64,000 bases of DNA from the NCBI RefSeq assembly GCF_014207595.1, contig NZ_JACHGY010000001.1, forward strand, positions 3,354,836-3,418,835, given 5' to 3'. Position 1 is the first letter of the stretch; every line of letters begins with the position of its first letter. A program made the translations under genes and the position numbers. The notes beneath the pieces are model-generated. The model worked only from the letters and a program-made list of their open reading frames with translations, searched no databases and was not told where the DNA came from. Shown here in pieces: positions 18,126 to 26,715 of this stretch. The stretch is from Algisphaera agarilytica. Lineage in GTDB: Bacteria > Planctomycetota > Phycisphaerae > Phycisphaerales > Phycisphaeraceae.

Positions 18126-19571
18126 ATGCCAGCCATCTGCCGTCGTTCTTTCGCTTGTCTCTGGGTTTTAGTCCTCGCGCTGGTGTTGGCGGGATGCTAC
18201 GAAGACGAGGCCGAGGTCACGATCAACGCCGACGGCAGCGGCTCGTTTGTGCAGACCATCCTGATTTCGGAGCAGATGGTGGTGGCGATGATGTCGGAAG
18301 ACGAGAGCATGGGTGTCAGCAGTGACGCGCCCTTCGACGTGTCTCGTGAAGAACTGGAAGCCAAGCTCGGCGACGCGGGGAAGATCACCGCGTTTGAGAC
18401 CGAAGACCTGGACGACGGCAGCATGCGGATCACCGTGCAGGGCACCTTCCAAGACGCCGCAGTGTTTTTCGGCAGCGAATACGCCCTCGACTCCCTCCAA
18501 CTCGGCGTCGAGGCCACCGAGGACGGTCAGGCCGAAGTGATCTGGGTGGCCCAGGACGAATCCAGCCAGAACGGCCCATCGCTCGACCAGCTTTACGGCA
18601 TGGCCAAGGGGCTCAAGATCGTGCGTGCCGTTAATCTTCCCTCTGCTCCCGTTGCCGAGCTGGGCGAAGTCGTGGGCAACCGCATCGAGTGGGCGATGGA
18701 TCTGTCCGACCGCGTGGCCCTTGAGTCGACCAAGGCCATGATCGAAGCGTCTGATGACGGCGTTCTGGTGGCCAGCTTCGATCCTGTAGGCATCGATTTC
18801 GGTGTGGTGGAGGAGATGCCGGTTGTCGAACATGAGGCCAGCGGTCAAGACCAGCCGGCGAAAGCTGCGGCGCCGGTTGATACCTCGGGGATGGAAGTGG
18901 TAATCAACACGGTGGGCTGGACACGCTACGTCACGCTGAACGAAAACGCCTTCGCCCAGGACCACACCCTGAGCCTGGATATGGAACTCAAGTGGCCCGA
19001 GGGCAGCCGGCCGATCGCGGTCTACCCGGCGACGCTGACTTCGCTAAACGATGACCTGGGTAACAACCTGGTCCGTGAAGTGGACAACACGTTTGGCCAA
19101 AACCGCAGCGAAATCTGGGAACACTCCGATACGCAGATGATCCGTCTCGACGCCGACGGCCCGGACCGTGATGCACGGGCGTTGCTTGGGCTGTCGGGTG
19201 AGGTCCGGGTGGTCACGCAGGTGAACCTCGAGGCCGCGAGCCTGGACAACCCTACCAGCTTGGTGGGTAAAGCCAAAGTCGGCAACACCACGCTCGACGG
19301 CATGGGCTTCAAGATCAAAGCGATCAAAGACATGTCGCTGGAGCTCACGTTCAACGAAGGCGTCGAAGCTACCGAAGTCATCGAGTCTTTGACCGCGACC
19401 CTGCCAAACGGCAGCGTGGTCGAGAGCAACGGTTGGGGCGGTTGGGCGAACAACATGAACTACAGCTTCCCCGAAGATGTTTCGGGGATGAAGAACCTGA
19501 CGGTCAATGTGCTCACCGGTGAAACGGTCGTGGCGGTGCCGTTCTCCCTGGAGAAGATCGAGCTGCCCTGA
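18126..19571 (+). CDS. Predicted lipoprotein of unknown function, LppM-like N-terminus
   Basis: The 481-residue protein has a signal peptide ending LVLAGC, so Cys at about residue 21 should be lipidated. Right after it comes a strand pattern YEDEAEVTINADGSGSFVQTILI that resembles LppM/DUF3153-type lipoproteins, where polar repeats of TI/DGSG occur. The rest is beta-rich with no catalytic motif. The last part (about 380-480) looks like a second beta-sandwich. The function is not recognised; it is likely an envelope protein. The following metalloprotease gene is convergent, with its stop only 27 bases away. Confidence 0.7.
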   Translation: MPAICRRSFACLWVLVLALVLAGCYEDEAEVTINADGSGSFVQTILISEQMVVAMMSEDESMGVSSDAPFDVSREELEAKLGDAGKITAFETEDLDDGSMRITVQGTFQDAAVFFGSEYALDSLQLGVEATEDGQAEVIWVAQDESSQNGPSLDQLYGMAKGLKIVRAVNLPSAPVAELGEVVGNRIEWAMDLSDRVALESTKAMIEASDDGVLVASFDPVGIDFGVVEEMPVVEHEASGQDQPAKAAAPVDTSGMEVVINTVGWTRYVTLNENAFAQDHTLSLDMELKWPEGSRPIAVYPATLTSLNDDLGNNLVREVDNTFGQNRSEIWEHSDTQMIRLDADGPDRDARALLGLSGEVRVVTQVNLEAASLDNPTSLVGKAKVGNTTLDGMGFKIKAIKDMSLELTFNEGVEATEVIESLTATLPNGSVVESNGWGGWANNMNYSFPEDVSGMKNLTVNVLTGETVVAVPFSLEKIELP

Positions 19572-19598
19572 TTGGCGGAGTCGCCAGGACGGTAAGGC

Positions 19599-22304
19599 TT
19601 ACTCAGTGGGCTCGGCCTTGAGGAAGTTCTGCACCTTGGCGTTGGGGTTGAGTTCAAGAGCCCGTTGCGCTGCGTCGTGTGCGTCGTCGGGTCGGTTCAG
19701 TCGGCTGTAGATCACCGCCAGTCGGGTGGGGTGTTGAGCCCGATCGGGTTCGAGGATGGCTAACGCCTCGACTTGGAAAGCTGCGGTTTCGAGGTCACGC
19801 CGCTGGATGGCGATGGTGGCCGCGAGCTCACGGTAGGGGGCGTGGTACGGCTCGCAGTAGAGCGCGCGGGTGATCGAACGCTGAGCGGCGTCGAGTCGGC
19901 CAGCGCTTCGGTGGATCTCCGCAAGCTGGTGAGACCACGTCGAGGTATACGTGTCGCTACGTTCGAGCAGCTGCAACGAGCCGAGGGCTTCTTCGGGACG
20001 GCCCAAGTCGAAGGCGAGTTGGGTCAGCACTTTGTGGGGCCAGGGATCGACCGGCCGGGCCTGGGCGTAACGGTTCAGCCAGAGGCGGGTTTGCTCGGGG
20101 TCCACGCCATCCGCGGCACGTTCGGCGACGAGTTTGAGCAGGTCGGGGTGGTTGTTGCCGTGGGCCTCGAGTAGCTCGACGAGTTGGCTGGTGGCGATGC
20201 CCTGGCCGCCTGACGCGAGTACCGCGGCGGCCTCTTCGCTGGTTTCAACACGACCCAGTCCCCAGGCTTGGACCTGGCCCTCGGCCCACACACTGAATGC
20301 ATCCATGAACGCGTCGGCGGTGTAGCCGGTGACTTGTTTCAGAGCATCGGTGTCGGAGACGCCTTCCCGGTAGAGATCCAGCAGGTCGACGACAGCCTGG
20401 TGCGACCAATGGATGGCGATGAACTCGAGCATCCAGTCGGATTGAGCGTAGGCCAGCGGGCGTTCACGGTCGGTCTTCGGGCGGACAAATCCCCAGTTGA
20501 TCTGGTCGTATTCGAACAGCTTGTCGTTGTGGACGGCCCAGGCGAGCAGCTGGCAGCTGTCGAAGGTCCGCCCGGTGGTTTCGGAGGACACTGCGCACGC
20601 TTCGGTGAACCAGTGGGGCACGCGGTTCTGGGTCTGCGCGAGGTTGACGGTGTGCACGAATTCGTGCCGCATCACGTTGACCCAGTTGTACGGGTCGAAC
20701 TGATCGGGGCCCGAGCGGGGCGGGGTCATGGAGATCACATCCCCCGTCGCGGCGGCGATGGTCCAGATGTCGGGCATGCCGGTGATGCGGACGGCAAAGG
20801 TGGACTGATCGGGCATCAGGTCGATCTGGGTTTTGTTGGCGGGGCGGTGCTGGAAGACGGCGGTGAGCTCGTCGTAAAGCTCTTCGAGCGGGCCGGGCAT
20901 GTCGCGGGCCAGGACTTCATCGATCCCGGGGCGGTAGCGGATGACGAAGTTCTCGGTTTCGATGGTCTCGTATTCATCCAGCAAATCCTCGACGAGGCGG
21001 AGCTGGTTGTTGATCCGTTGGTGGAACGGGTCGAGGCGTTGGGCGTGGGCGAGTTCGAGGCGGGCGCTTTTGAGGTCGCCCGACTGCATCAACAGGAGCC
21101 CCAGTTCGAGGCGGGGCGCGGGCCAGTTGGGTGAGCGCTCTATGGCTCGACGCAGCAGGTCTTCGGCCGGGATGTACTGGCGGTCGAGGCTCATGTACTC
21201 GCCAGCGATATACAGCGCCAAGGGCGAGCCCACGGCGTCTTCCCGGCCGCCGGTGCTGATTTGATCGAATCGGTCCAACGCCGACGCCAACGCCGAATCG
21301 TCGTACGCCATCGCTTCGGTCGCCGCGGCGAGGGCGAGGAGTTCGCGGTTTTTGGGGAAACTCTTGAGTGCGGGTACGAGCACCTTCCGGGCGGAGGCCA
21401 CGTCGCATTGGCGAAGGAACGACCGGATGTCGATCACGTCCGCCAGCGGATGGATCGGGTTGATCGTTCGGAGTTGGTCGGACACCTCGGCTGCGGCGTC
21501 GAAGTTATAGCTGTCCACCCAGAGCCGTCCGAGTTCGTACCAGGCGATGCCGGCCTTGGGGTTGAAGCTCAACGCTTCTTGCAACGCATCGCTCGCCTCG
21601 GACCAGTTGTCCTTGCTCATGAGCAGCTGCGCTTCAGCGACGCGGGCGGGCCAGTACAGCGGGTCGAGCTCTTGGTAGGCCCGGGCATACATCCCCAGAG
21701 CGAGTTCGTAGTCTTGTGAAGGTCGGCCTTCAAGATGGGCCAGCAACACGATCGCGTTTGCCCCAGCGGTCAGCTCTGCAGGATCCGTCAGGGTTTCGTG
21801 CTGGAAGCGCTCACGCAGCGGGGTGAGCAGAGCCACGGCCTCGCTCAGCCGACCGAGGTCTTCCAACGCACGCCCACGCAGAAAAGCCGCGGCGACCGTT
21901 ACCTCATCTTGCAGCAGACGCAGGACTTCCCCGGCGTCGCCACGGAACAGCGCGACTTCGGCCCGCAGCGTAAGGTCGGACGACGCTTCAAAAGTGGACG
22001 GGTCCGACAGCCGGTAGCTGGCCCAGGCGAGGGCCGCCTCTTCGTCGGGTGTTTCGGCCGTGAAGTCGTCCCACTGGCCGTGGAACAGCTTCAGGGCTTG
22101 TCGACGCGTTTCGTCGATGGCGGGGCTGTCGAGGATGCGGGTCAGGGTCGCCGACAACTCGACCTCGGGGTGCTCGTGCCCGTCGGCTTGGGTTTCGATC
22201 AGGCCGTCGATCACGGTGGTGTCTTGTAGCGACACCTGAGTGGTGGGGACGAGGGCGGTGGCTCCCAGCAGCAAGAAAACGGCATAGCGTTGGAGAGACA
22301 TCAT
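19599..22304 (-). CDS. Secreted TPR metalloprotease of the peptidase MA type
   Basis: The 901-residue product starts with a signal peptide (MMSLQRYAVFLLLGATALV). Residues about 60-430 and 680-890 are helical repeats with TPR spacing. In between sits a gluzincin-like domain: VMRHEFVHTVNLAQ contains the zinc motif HExxH (HEFVH), and PHWFTEACAVSSE supplies the downstream Glu, as in peptidase MA family proteins. Placing a protease between TPR blocks suggests a periplasmic protease that recruits substrates or partners. It is divergent from the aminotransferase gene, with just 25 bases between the two start codons. Confidence 0.83.
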   Translation of the reverse strand: MMSLQRYAVFLLLGATALVPTTQVSLQDTTVIDGLIETQADGHEHPEVELSATLTRILDSPAIDETRRQALKLFHGQWDDFTAETPDEEAALAWASYRLSDPSTFEASSDLTLRAEVALFRGDAGEVLRLLQDEVTVAAAFLRGRALEDLGRLSEAVALLTPLRERFQHETLTDPAELTAGANAIVLLAHLEGRPSQDYELALGMYARAYQELDPLYWPARVAEAQLLMSKDNWSEASDALQEALSFNPKAGIAWYELGRLWVDSYNFDAAAEVSDQLRTINPIHPLADVIDIRSFLRQCDVASARKVLVPALKSFPKNRELLALAAATEAMAYDDSALASALDRFDQISTGGREDAVGSPLALYIAGEYMSLDRQYIPAEDLLRRAIERSPNWPAPRLELGLLLMQSGDLKSARLELAHAQRLDPFHQRINNQLRLVEDLLDEYETIETENFVIRYRPGIDEVLARDMPGPLEELYDELTAVFQHRPANKTQIDLMPDQSTFAVRITGMPDIWTIAAATGDVISMTPPRSGPDQFDPYNWVNVMRHEFVHTVNLAQTQNRVPHWFTEACAVSSETTGRTFDSCQLLAWAVHNDKLFEYDQINWGFVRPKTDRERPLAYAQSDWMLEFIAIHWSHQAVVDLLDLYREGVSDTDALKQVTGYTADAFMDAFSVWAEGQVQAWGLGRVETSEEAAAVLASGGQGIATSQLVELLEAHGNNHPDLLKLVAERAADGVDPEQTRLWLNRYAQARPVDPWPHKVLTQLAFDLGRPEEALGSLQLLERSDTYTSTWSHQLAEIHRSAGRLDAAQRSITRALYCEPYHAPYRELAATIAIQRRDLETAAFQVEALAILEPDRAQHPTRLAVIYSRLNRPDDAHDAAQRALELNPNAKVQNFLKAEPTE

Positions 22305-22319
22305 CAGTTAGTTTAGGAT
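22290..22319 (+). promoter_or_regulatory. Candidate sigma70-type promoter of the aminotransferase gene
   Basis: TTGGAG (22290-22295), an 18-base spacer and TAGGAT (22314-22319) precede ATG 22330. The -35 lies inside the divergent protease gene. If it is used, the leader would be only a few bases long. Confidence 0.4.
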
Positions 22320-22329
22320 CGGTACCGCC

Positions 22330-23484
22330 ATGAACCAACCCTTTCCCGAGTTTGCCGGCGATTTCCCGATTCTGCGGAAGCTCGATTTTTTCAACCACGC
22401 GGGGGTCGGTCCGATCAGCGGGCCTGCGGCCCAGGCGATCCGTGACTACGCCGAGCAGGCCCAGTCGGAGGCCTACGTCGGGGCGGACTGGTACCGCCGG
22501 GCGAATCAGACCAAGAAGCTCGCGGCCCAACTCATCAACGCCAAGGGCGGCCACGAGATCGCCTTTGTTCCGAACACCTCGACGGGCTTGTCGCTCGTGG
22601 CCAAGGGGCTGACGTTTCATCCCGGCGATCGCGTGATCATCACCAACGTGGAATACCCCGCCAACCGCTATCCGTGGGAAGACCTGAAACGCTTGGGCGT
22701 GGAGCTTTTCGAAGTGCCCCAGTCGGCCGACGGACGGATCGATGTCGAACAGGTGTGCGACGCGATCAACGACCGGACGCGGGTGGTGTCGCTGTCGCAT
22801 GTGCAATACGCCTCGGGTTTCCGGATCGACCTCAAGCCGATCAGCGACATGGTCCACCGGGCGGGTGGGTATCTGTGCGTCGATGCGATTCAGAGTTGCG
22901 GGGTGCTGCCGGTGGATGTGGAGGCGATGGGGATCGACTTCCTTTCGGCCGACGGGCACAAGTGGATGCTTGCCCCAGAGGGCGCGGGGATTTTTTATTG
23001 CCGTGAAGCGTTGTGTCCGTTGCTGCATCCCAACGTGGTCGGCTGGATGAATATGGTCGACGCGGGGAACTACGGCGACTACCAATTCCGGTTTCAGGAT
23101 GACGCCCGTCGTTTCGAACCGGGCAGCTGGAATATCCCGGGGATCGTGGCGCTGGGCGCGAGCCTTGAGTTGTTGCTTGGGGTTGGCGTCGAAGGCATCT
23201 GGTCACGGGTTGAAGGTTTGACTCACCAGTTATGTGAAGGGTTGGAGGCGAAGGGGTATTCCGTATTCACTCCTCGGGCTTTGCCTGAGGAACGTAGCGG
23301 GATTGTGATTTTTGATCTGCCGCAACGCTTGCGCGATGCCTTGGACCCCAGGCAACTCGTGGCCGAACTGCAGAAGCAAGGCATCGTGATCGTGGTCCGA
23401 GAAGGCCGACTCAGAGCGAGTCCACATTTCTACAACACGCCCGCACAGATCGATCGGCTGATCGACGCGTTACCCGCGGGTTAA
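22330..23484 (+). CDS. Class V aminotransferase (cysteine desulfurase / isopenicillin N epimerase-like)
   Basis: This PLP enzyme has 384 residues. NHAGVGPISGPAAQAI at the start, VPNTSTGLSLVAKGL, ITNVEYPANRYPWEDL, VSLSHVQYASGFRIDL and SADGHKWMLAPEGAGIFYC (with the PLP-binding Lys) are typical of the class V group. The Asp of VDAIQSCGVLPVD pairs with the pyridine nitrogen. No Cys loop of the type used by SufS/IscS desulfurases is evident late in the chain, so an epimerase, lyase or selenocysteine-lyase-like role is as likely as sulfur transfer. It stands alone between a divergent protease and mscS. Confidence 0.85.
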   Translation: MNQPFPEFAGDFPILRKLDFFNHAGVGPISGPAAQAIRDYAEQAQSEAYVGADWYRRANQTKKLAAQLINAKGGHEIAFVPNTSTGLSLVAKGLTFHPGDRVIITNVEYPANRYPWEDLKRLGVELFEVPQSADGRIDVEQVCDAINDRTRVVSLSHVQYASGFRIDLKPISDMVHRAGGYLCVDAIQSCGVLPVDVEAMGIDFLSADGHKWMLAPEGAGIFYCREALCPLLHPNVVGWMNMVDAGNYGDYQFRFQDDARRFEPGSWNIPGIVALGASLELLLGVGVEGIWSRVEGLTHQLCEGLEAKGYSVFTPRALPEERSGIVIFDLPQRLRDALDPRQLVAELQKQGIVIVVREGRLRASPHFYNTPAQIDRLIDALPAG

Positions 23485-23491
23485 ACTCGTC

Positions 23492-23520
23492 TTGGCGTAT
23501 CGTGTCGGTTTGTTTAGACT
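23492..23520 (+). promoter_or_regulatory. Candidate sigma70-type promoter of mscS
   Basis: TTGGCG (23492-23497), a 17-base spacer and TAGACT (23515-23520) lie in the gap after the aminotransferase stop. They would give a leader of about 65 bases before ATG 23594. Confidence 0.5.
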
Positions 23521-23593
23521 TTGAAGTGCCGTGTCGACGTTGCACGACATGGCATGATTCAACCGCCATGTTCAAATCTCAGGAAGGTCTCGA

Positions 23594-24550
23594 ATGTCGA
23601 TTTCCCAACTCTTTTCGCTACCGTTAACGCTCGCGCAAGACGAACCGCCAGCCGAAGACGCCGCCTCCGAAATTGAGGCCGTGCAGGCCAGTGCGAAGGA
23701 GGACGCCCAGCAGGCGCTCGACGGCGTGATGAGCGGCGACGTGGGGGCCGCGTGGCCGTTGGTCGAAAAATATCTGTTGCCGCTGGCGCTGGCCATCGTC
23801 ATCCTGATCGCCGCGATTATCGTGGGCAAGATCATCGCCAAGATCGTGTCGAACTCCACACGCAAAGCCAACGTCGATGAAACCCTGGCCCGCTTCTTCG
23901 GCAAGCTGGCGTTTTATGTCGTGGTCATCCTGGGTGTGATCGCGGCGCTGGGGCGGGTCGGCATCGAGGTGACCGCCTTCGCCGCCATCCTCGCCGCGGC
24001 GGGCTTTGCCGTGGGTATGGCCCTGTCGGGAACCCTGAGCAACTTCGCGGCCGGCGTGATGCTGTTGATCTTCCGCCCATTCAGCGTCGGCGATGTGGTC
24101 TCCGCTGCGGGCATCACCGCGAAGGTGAACGAGATCGAGCTTTTCACGACCACGTTCGACACCCCCGACAACCGCCGCATCATCGTGCCCAACTCGTCTA
24201 TTTTTGGTGGCACCATCGAGAACATCACCCACCACACGGACCGACGCGTCGACGTGGCGGTGGGCTGCGATTACTCGGCTGACATCGACAAGACCCGCGA
24301 AGTCCTAACCGCGGCCGTGGAATCGGTCGGCGGCCGGATCGATGGAGACGGGCGTGGCTATCAAGTCTTCCTGTCCGGGCTCGGCGCATCGTCGGTCGAC
24401 TGGGCGGTCCGCGTGTGGTTCCCCGCGGCGGACTACTGGGGCAAGTACGAAGAGCTGACCCGTGCCGTCAAGGTGCATCTGGACGAAGCGGGGATCGGCA
24501 TCCCGTTCCCGCAGATGGATGTTCACGTCGACGGCAAGCTCGGCGACTGA
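23594..24550 (+). CDS. mscS: Small-conductance mechanosensitive channel, MscS family
   Basis: The 318-residue length is near that of E. coli MscS (286). Hydrophobic segments at about residues 55-80, 105-125 and 130-160 form the three helices. The pore-lining TM3 is AAAGFAVGMALSGTLSNFAAGVMLL, with the Gly/Ala packing of the family; the following beta domain includes VGDVVSAAGITAKVNEIELFTTTF and VPNSSIFGGTIEN. The first ~50 residues are an acidic periplasmic extension following a short hydrophobic start. The channel protects against hypo-osmotic shock. The gene has its own promoter candidate and terminator. Confidence 0.92.
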   Translation: MSISQLFSLPLTLAQDEPPAEDAASEIEAVQASAKEDAQQALDGVMSGDVGAAWPLVEKYLLPLALAIVILIAAIIVGKIIAKIVSNSTRKANVDETLARFFGKLAFYVVVILGVIAALGRVGIEVTAFAAILAAAGFAVGMALSGTLSNFAAGVMLLIFRPFSVGDVVSAAGITAKVNEIELFTTTFDTPDNRRIIVPNSSIFGGTIENITHHTDRRVDVAVGCDYSADIDKTREVLTAAVESVGGRIDGDGRGYQVFLSGLGASSVDWAVRVWFPAADYWGKYEELTRAVKVHLDEAGIGIPFPQMDVHVDGKLGD

Positions 24551-24569
24551 TCGCACAACACCAATTCAC

Positions 24570-24603
24570 AACAGCCGAGCCTTTGCGGGCTCGGCTGTTT
24601 TTT
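24570..24603 (+). terminator. Intrinsic terminator of mscS
   Basis: A perfect 12-bp stem (24570-24581 with 24588-24599; core AGCCGAGCC/GGCTCGGCT) with a six-base loop is followed by a T run to 24603. It has no T run on the other strand, so it serves mscS. Confidence 0.9.
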
Positions 24604-24637
24604 GCGCGTTTTCACGGGGAATCGGGGCGTGTGGGTC

Positions 24638-25498
24638 TCAGTCCAGGGGGACGACTTGCAGCTCCCAGCCGGGCTCGGTGGGCAGGCTGGTTTCAAAGGT
24701 GTCGTCCGAAATCTCGGCGTTGGCTTCAAGCTGAAACAGGTCCACGATCGTCTGGTCGTCGTCGGCCTCGAGGGTTGCGGCGCGGAGCGGCAGCAACGTT
24801 TCGCGATCAAACCACAGGTCGATCCGCTGGGCGTCGGTGCCCGCGGCCGGCTTGGGGGTCAGCCGGAGGTGAAAAGTCCCGGCGTCCGATTTAGGGTCGC
24901 CCTCTGCGGCATCGATCAACTCGACGTCAAACTTCTGCAGCACCCGGTCCTTGCGTAGATTTAACGGCAGCAGAAACGGCCCATCGCCGAGCTCGAGATT
25001 CGCCTGCTCGCCTTCGGGAACCAGTTCGCGTTGCGTGGCGGTTTTATCGATGGCGTCCATGTCCAGCAGCCAGCGTCCGTCGTAGATGTAGCTCTGATCG
25101 ATGTCTTCGATGAGGTCCTCGATCTTCATGCGGGTGAACTGAACGGCGAACCGCATCGAAGGGTTTTGGTCATCCGCGGCAGCGTACTTCAACGGCCCGA
25201 AACGCTGTGTCTCTTCTTCGAGCAGCGAAGCGATGGTGGTCATACGGACCCGCGCGGTGAGCGTAAGGGTTTCGCTGGCGCTGCTTTCCAGCAGGGTCAG
25301 CCAGCCCTCGGCGGTGGGTTCAACGGGCTGAACCACCACGGGCTCGATCGTGTCCGGAGCGACCGGTTGGACCGGCGTGTTGGGGGCAGGCTCAGCGGGC
25401 GCCGCGGTGCACCCGACCGCAATCAATGAGAAACCGATCGCGCAGGACAACGAATGCCAAGCGCCGCTTTTTCGGGTCGGATCAAACGGGGTCTTCAT
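24638..25498 (-). CDS. LolA-like lipoprotein
   Basis: The product has about 286 residues from ATG 25498. A signal peptide ends in LIAVGC, so it should be lipidated. A Pro-rich linker is followed (from about residue 65) by beta strands resembling the LolA / lipoprotein-carrier fold: YIYDGRWLLDMD, then VELIDAAEGD, FHLRLTPKP, IDLWFDRETLLPLRAATLEADDDQTIVDLF. Such proteins carry lipids or lipoproteins across the periplasm. Its start codon shares one base with the stop codon of the preceding small ORF (TGATG), which implies coupled translation. Confidence 0.75.
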   Translation of the reverse strand: MKTPFDPTRKSGAWHSLSCAIGFSLIAVGCTAAPAEPAPNTPVQPVAPDTIEPVVVQPVEPTAEGWLTLLESSASETLTLTARVRMTTIASLLEEETQRFGPLKYAAADDQNPSMRFAVQFTRMKIEDLIEDIDQSYIYDGRWLLDMDAIDKTATQRELVPEGEQANLELGDGPFLLPLNLRKDRVLQKFDVELIDAAEGDPKSDAGTFHLRLTPKPAAGTDAQRIDLWFDRETLLPLRAATLEADDDQTIVDLFQLEANAEISDDTFETSLPTEPGWELQVVPLD

Positions 25499-25680
25499 CA
25501 ATGGATTTTATCAGCGGGATCGAGAAGGGCGGGCGTGTCTGATAGATCAGTCACCGGGGCGCAGTGCACCACTTCCGGCTGACCATCGGTCGCACGCGCG
25601 GGGGGTTGTCCGATAGGCAACACCAAGGGCACCATGAAGATCAGGACTTTCGCCCTGAACATCTCATCTCTCATTCCCAT
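25498..25680 (-). CDS. Small predicted secreted protein, coupled to the LolA-like gene
   Basis: This 60-residue frame has a signal-peptide-like stretch (MFRAKVLIFMVPLVLPIG, then PPARA) from an internal ATG at 25662 and a short mature part with one Cys. Its TGA overlaps the ATG of the LolA-like gene by one base. This tight arrangement and the plausible export signal are the reasons to keep it. The start could be 25680 or 25662. No family is recognised. It could also be a leader ORF that only sets translation of the next gene. Confidence 0.45.
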   Translation of the reverse strand: MGMRDEMFRAKVLIFMVPLVLPIGQPPARATDGQPEVVHCAPVTDLSDTPALLDPADKIH

Positions 25681-25697
25681 GATGAGAGTGTACCCCC

Positions 25698-25757
25698 TTA
25701 TCGGCCGTATGAGAAGAGCGGTGACCCTTGTTCAGGGCATATTTTCACGACCGATAA
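25698..25757. promoter_or_regulatory. Spaced inverted repeat upstream of the small ORF and LolA-like gene
   Basis: TTATCGGCCGT (25698-25708) and ACGACCGATAA (25747-25757) are inverted copies matching at 10 of 11 positions, 49 bases apart. They lie in the 142-base gap before the coupled pair, where an activator or repressor site would be expected. The regulator is unknown. Confidence 0.35.
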
Positions 25758-25822
25758 CGTTCCGTGGGAAATCTTTCGGGGTATACCGGTCAGGTAATTT
25801 GGGGAGGTCCAAAACGGGGGGC

Positions 25823-26593
25823 TCAGGCGACCTCGGCCAGGGGGAAGCGTCGGAAGACCATCCGGGTCGGATCGATCTGACGCAGCGCCTCGGCGACGCG
25901 ATCGCTCAACGCGCCCAGGTGGCCCACGAAGTAACCCGCCAGGCTGGGGTGGGACGAGAGCCGTGAGACCTGCGCGGCCACCGACGACTCGACTTGTGCT
26001 TCGGGGTCGATCGGAACGCACTGCACCAGCAGGATCCCGGCGCGGTCGGCGGCGTCGTAGAGCAGCTCCGGGCCGAAGTGGTCCCGCACCAAAAGCAACG
26101 ACTCGCCGGTTGCGGGCAGGAGCTGATTGGCATCGGTGCGATCGATCACGACCACGGAATCAAAGTCGCAGATCCGGCCGTTGACCAGCAGCGATTCGTC
26201 GAATTCCTCGCCTAGGACACGGTCTCGCCGGACGCTGGTGAGGCCGAACGTCACGGACTGCTCGGCGTATCCCAGGCCAGGTTCCTGCACTGTGACCGAA
26301 AGGGTGTACAACGCCTGCTCACCCATCCCCGCGGGCCACCAGCGTTGTGGACGAACGATCTCGAAGCGTACGCTGCCCGAATGATCGGTGAGTTGGACCC
26401 GGGCACTTCCTTCGTCGTGGAAACCGTCGCTGCCGTCGATCTCGATCTGGACATCAACCGCACCCCCGGGGGGTTGGCTGATCGAGCCCGTGACCGCGGG
26501 CAACGTGGTGAAGTGGGCGTCGATCACCGCCTGGTCGCGATCGACGTAGCGGACGAGCGGGCGGATGGATTCCAGACGAACACCGTGATGCAT
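25823..26593 (-). CDS. GH2-fold protein, non-catalytic or degenerate
   Basis: This 256-residue protein resembles the immunoglobulin-like sandwich and the start of the barrel of glycoside hydrolase family 2: RPQRWWPAGMGEQALYTLSVTV is a strong GH2/beta-mannosidase-type signature. A barrel-like tail follows with LLVNGRICDF, LLVRDHFGPELLYDAADRAGILLVQCVP and HPSLAGYFVGHLG. No Asn-Glu catalytic pair follows; the protein ends before it. No signal peptide is seen at the chosen start. It may be a carbohydrate-binding remnant or a shortened lineage-specific protein. It is divergent from the DUF1570 gene. Confidence 0.65.
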   Translation of the reverse strand: MHHGVRLESIRPLVRYVDRDQAVIDAHFTTLPAVTGSISQPPGGAVDVQIEIDGSDGFHDEGSARVQLTDHSGSVRFEIVRPQRWWPAGMGEQALYTLSVTVQEPGLGYAEQSVTFGLTSVRRDRVLGEEFDESLLVNGRICDFDSVVVIDRTDANQLLPATGESLLLVRDHFGPELLYDAADRAGILLVQCVPIDPEAQVESSVAAQVSRLSSHPSLAGYFVGHLGALSDRVAEALRQIDPTRMVFRRFPLAEVA

Positions 26594-26649
26594 GGCGTAC
26601 TCCCAAAGGGCGTGACGCAGGCCGAACCTAATGTATGATCGGATGAAAG

Positions 26650-26666
26650 ATTTGTGAACTACAAAT
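26650..26666. promoter_or_regulatory. Short palindrome in AT-rich divergent intergenic region
   Basis: ATTTGT (26650-26655) and ACAAAT (26661-26666) form a perfect 6-bp inverted repeat around a 5-base centre, inside an AT-rich stretch unusual for this genome. It lies between the GH2-fold gene and the DUF1570 gene, about 50 bases before ATG 26716. Confidence 0.35.
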
Positions 26667-26715
26667 TTTAGAGGTTACGATTCCGTATTCTTTCTCCCAT
26701 TTCCGGAAACCCGTC

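Noticed and set aside
25735-25765. GGAAC-containing ECF-like promoter on the minus strand before the small ORF
   Set aside because: GGAAC is present, but no matching -10 at the right spacing was convincing and the sigma specificity is unknown.
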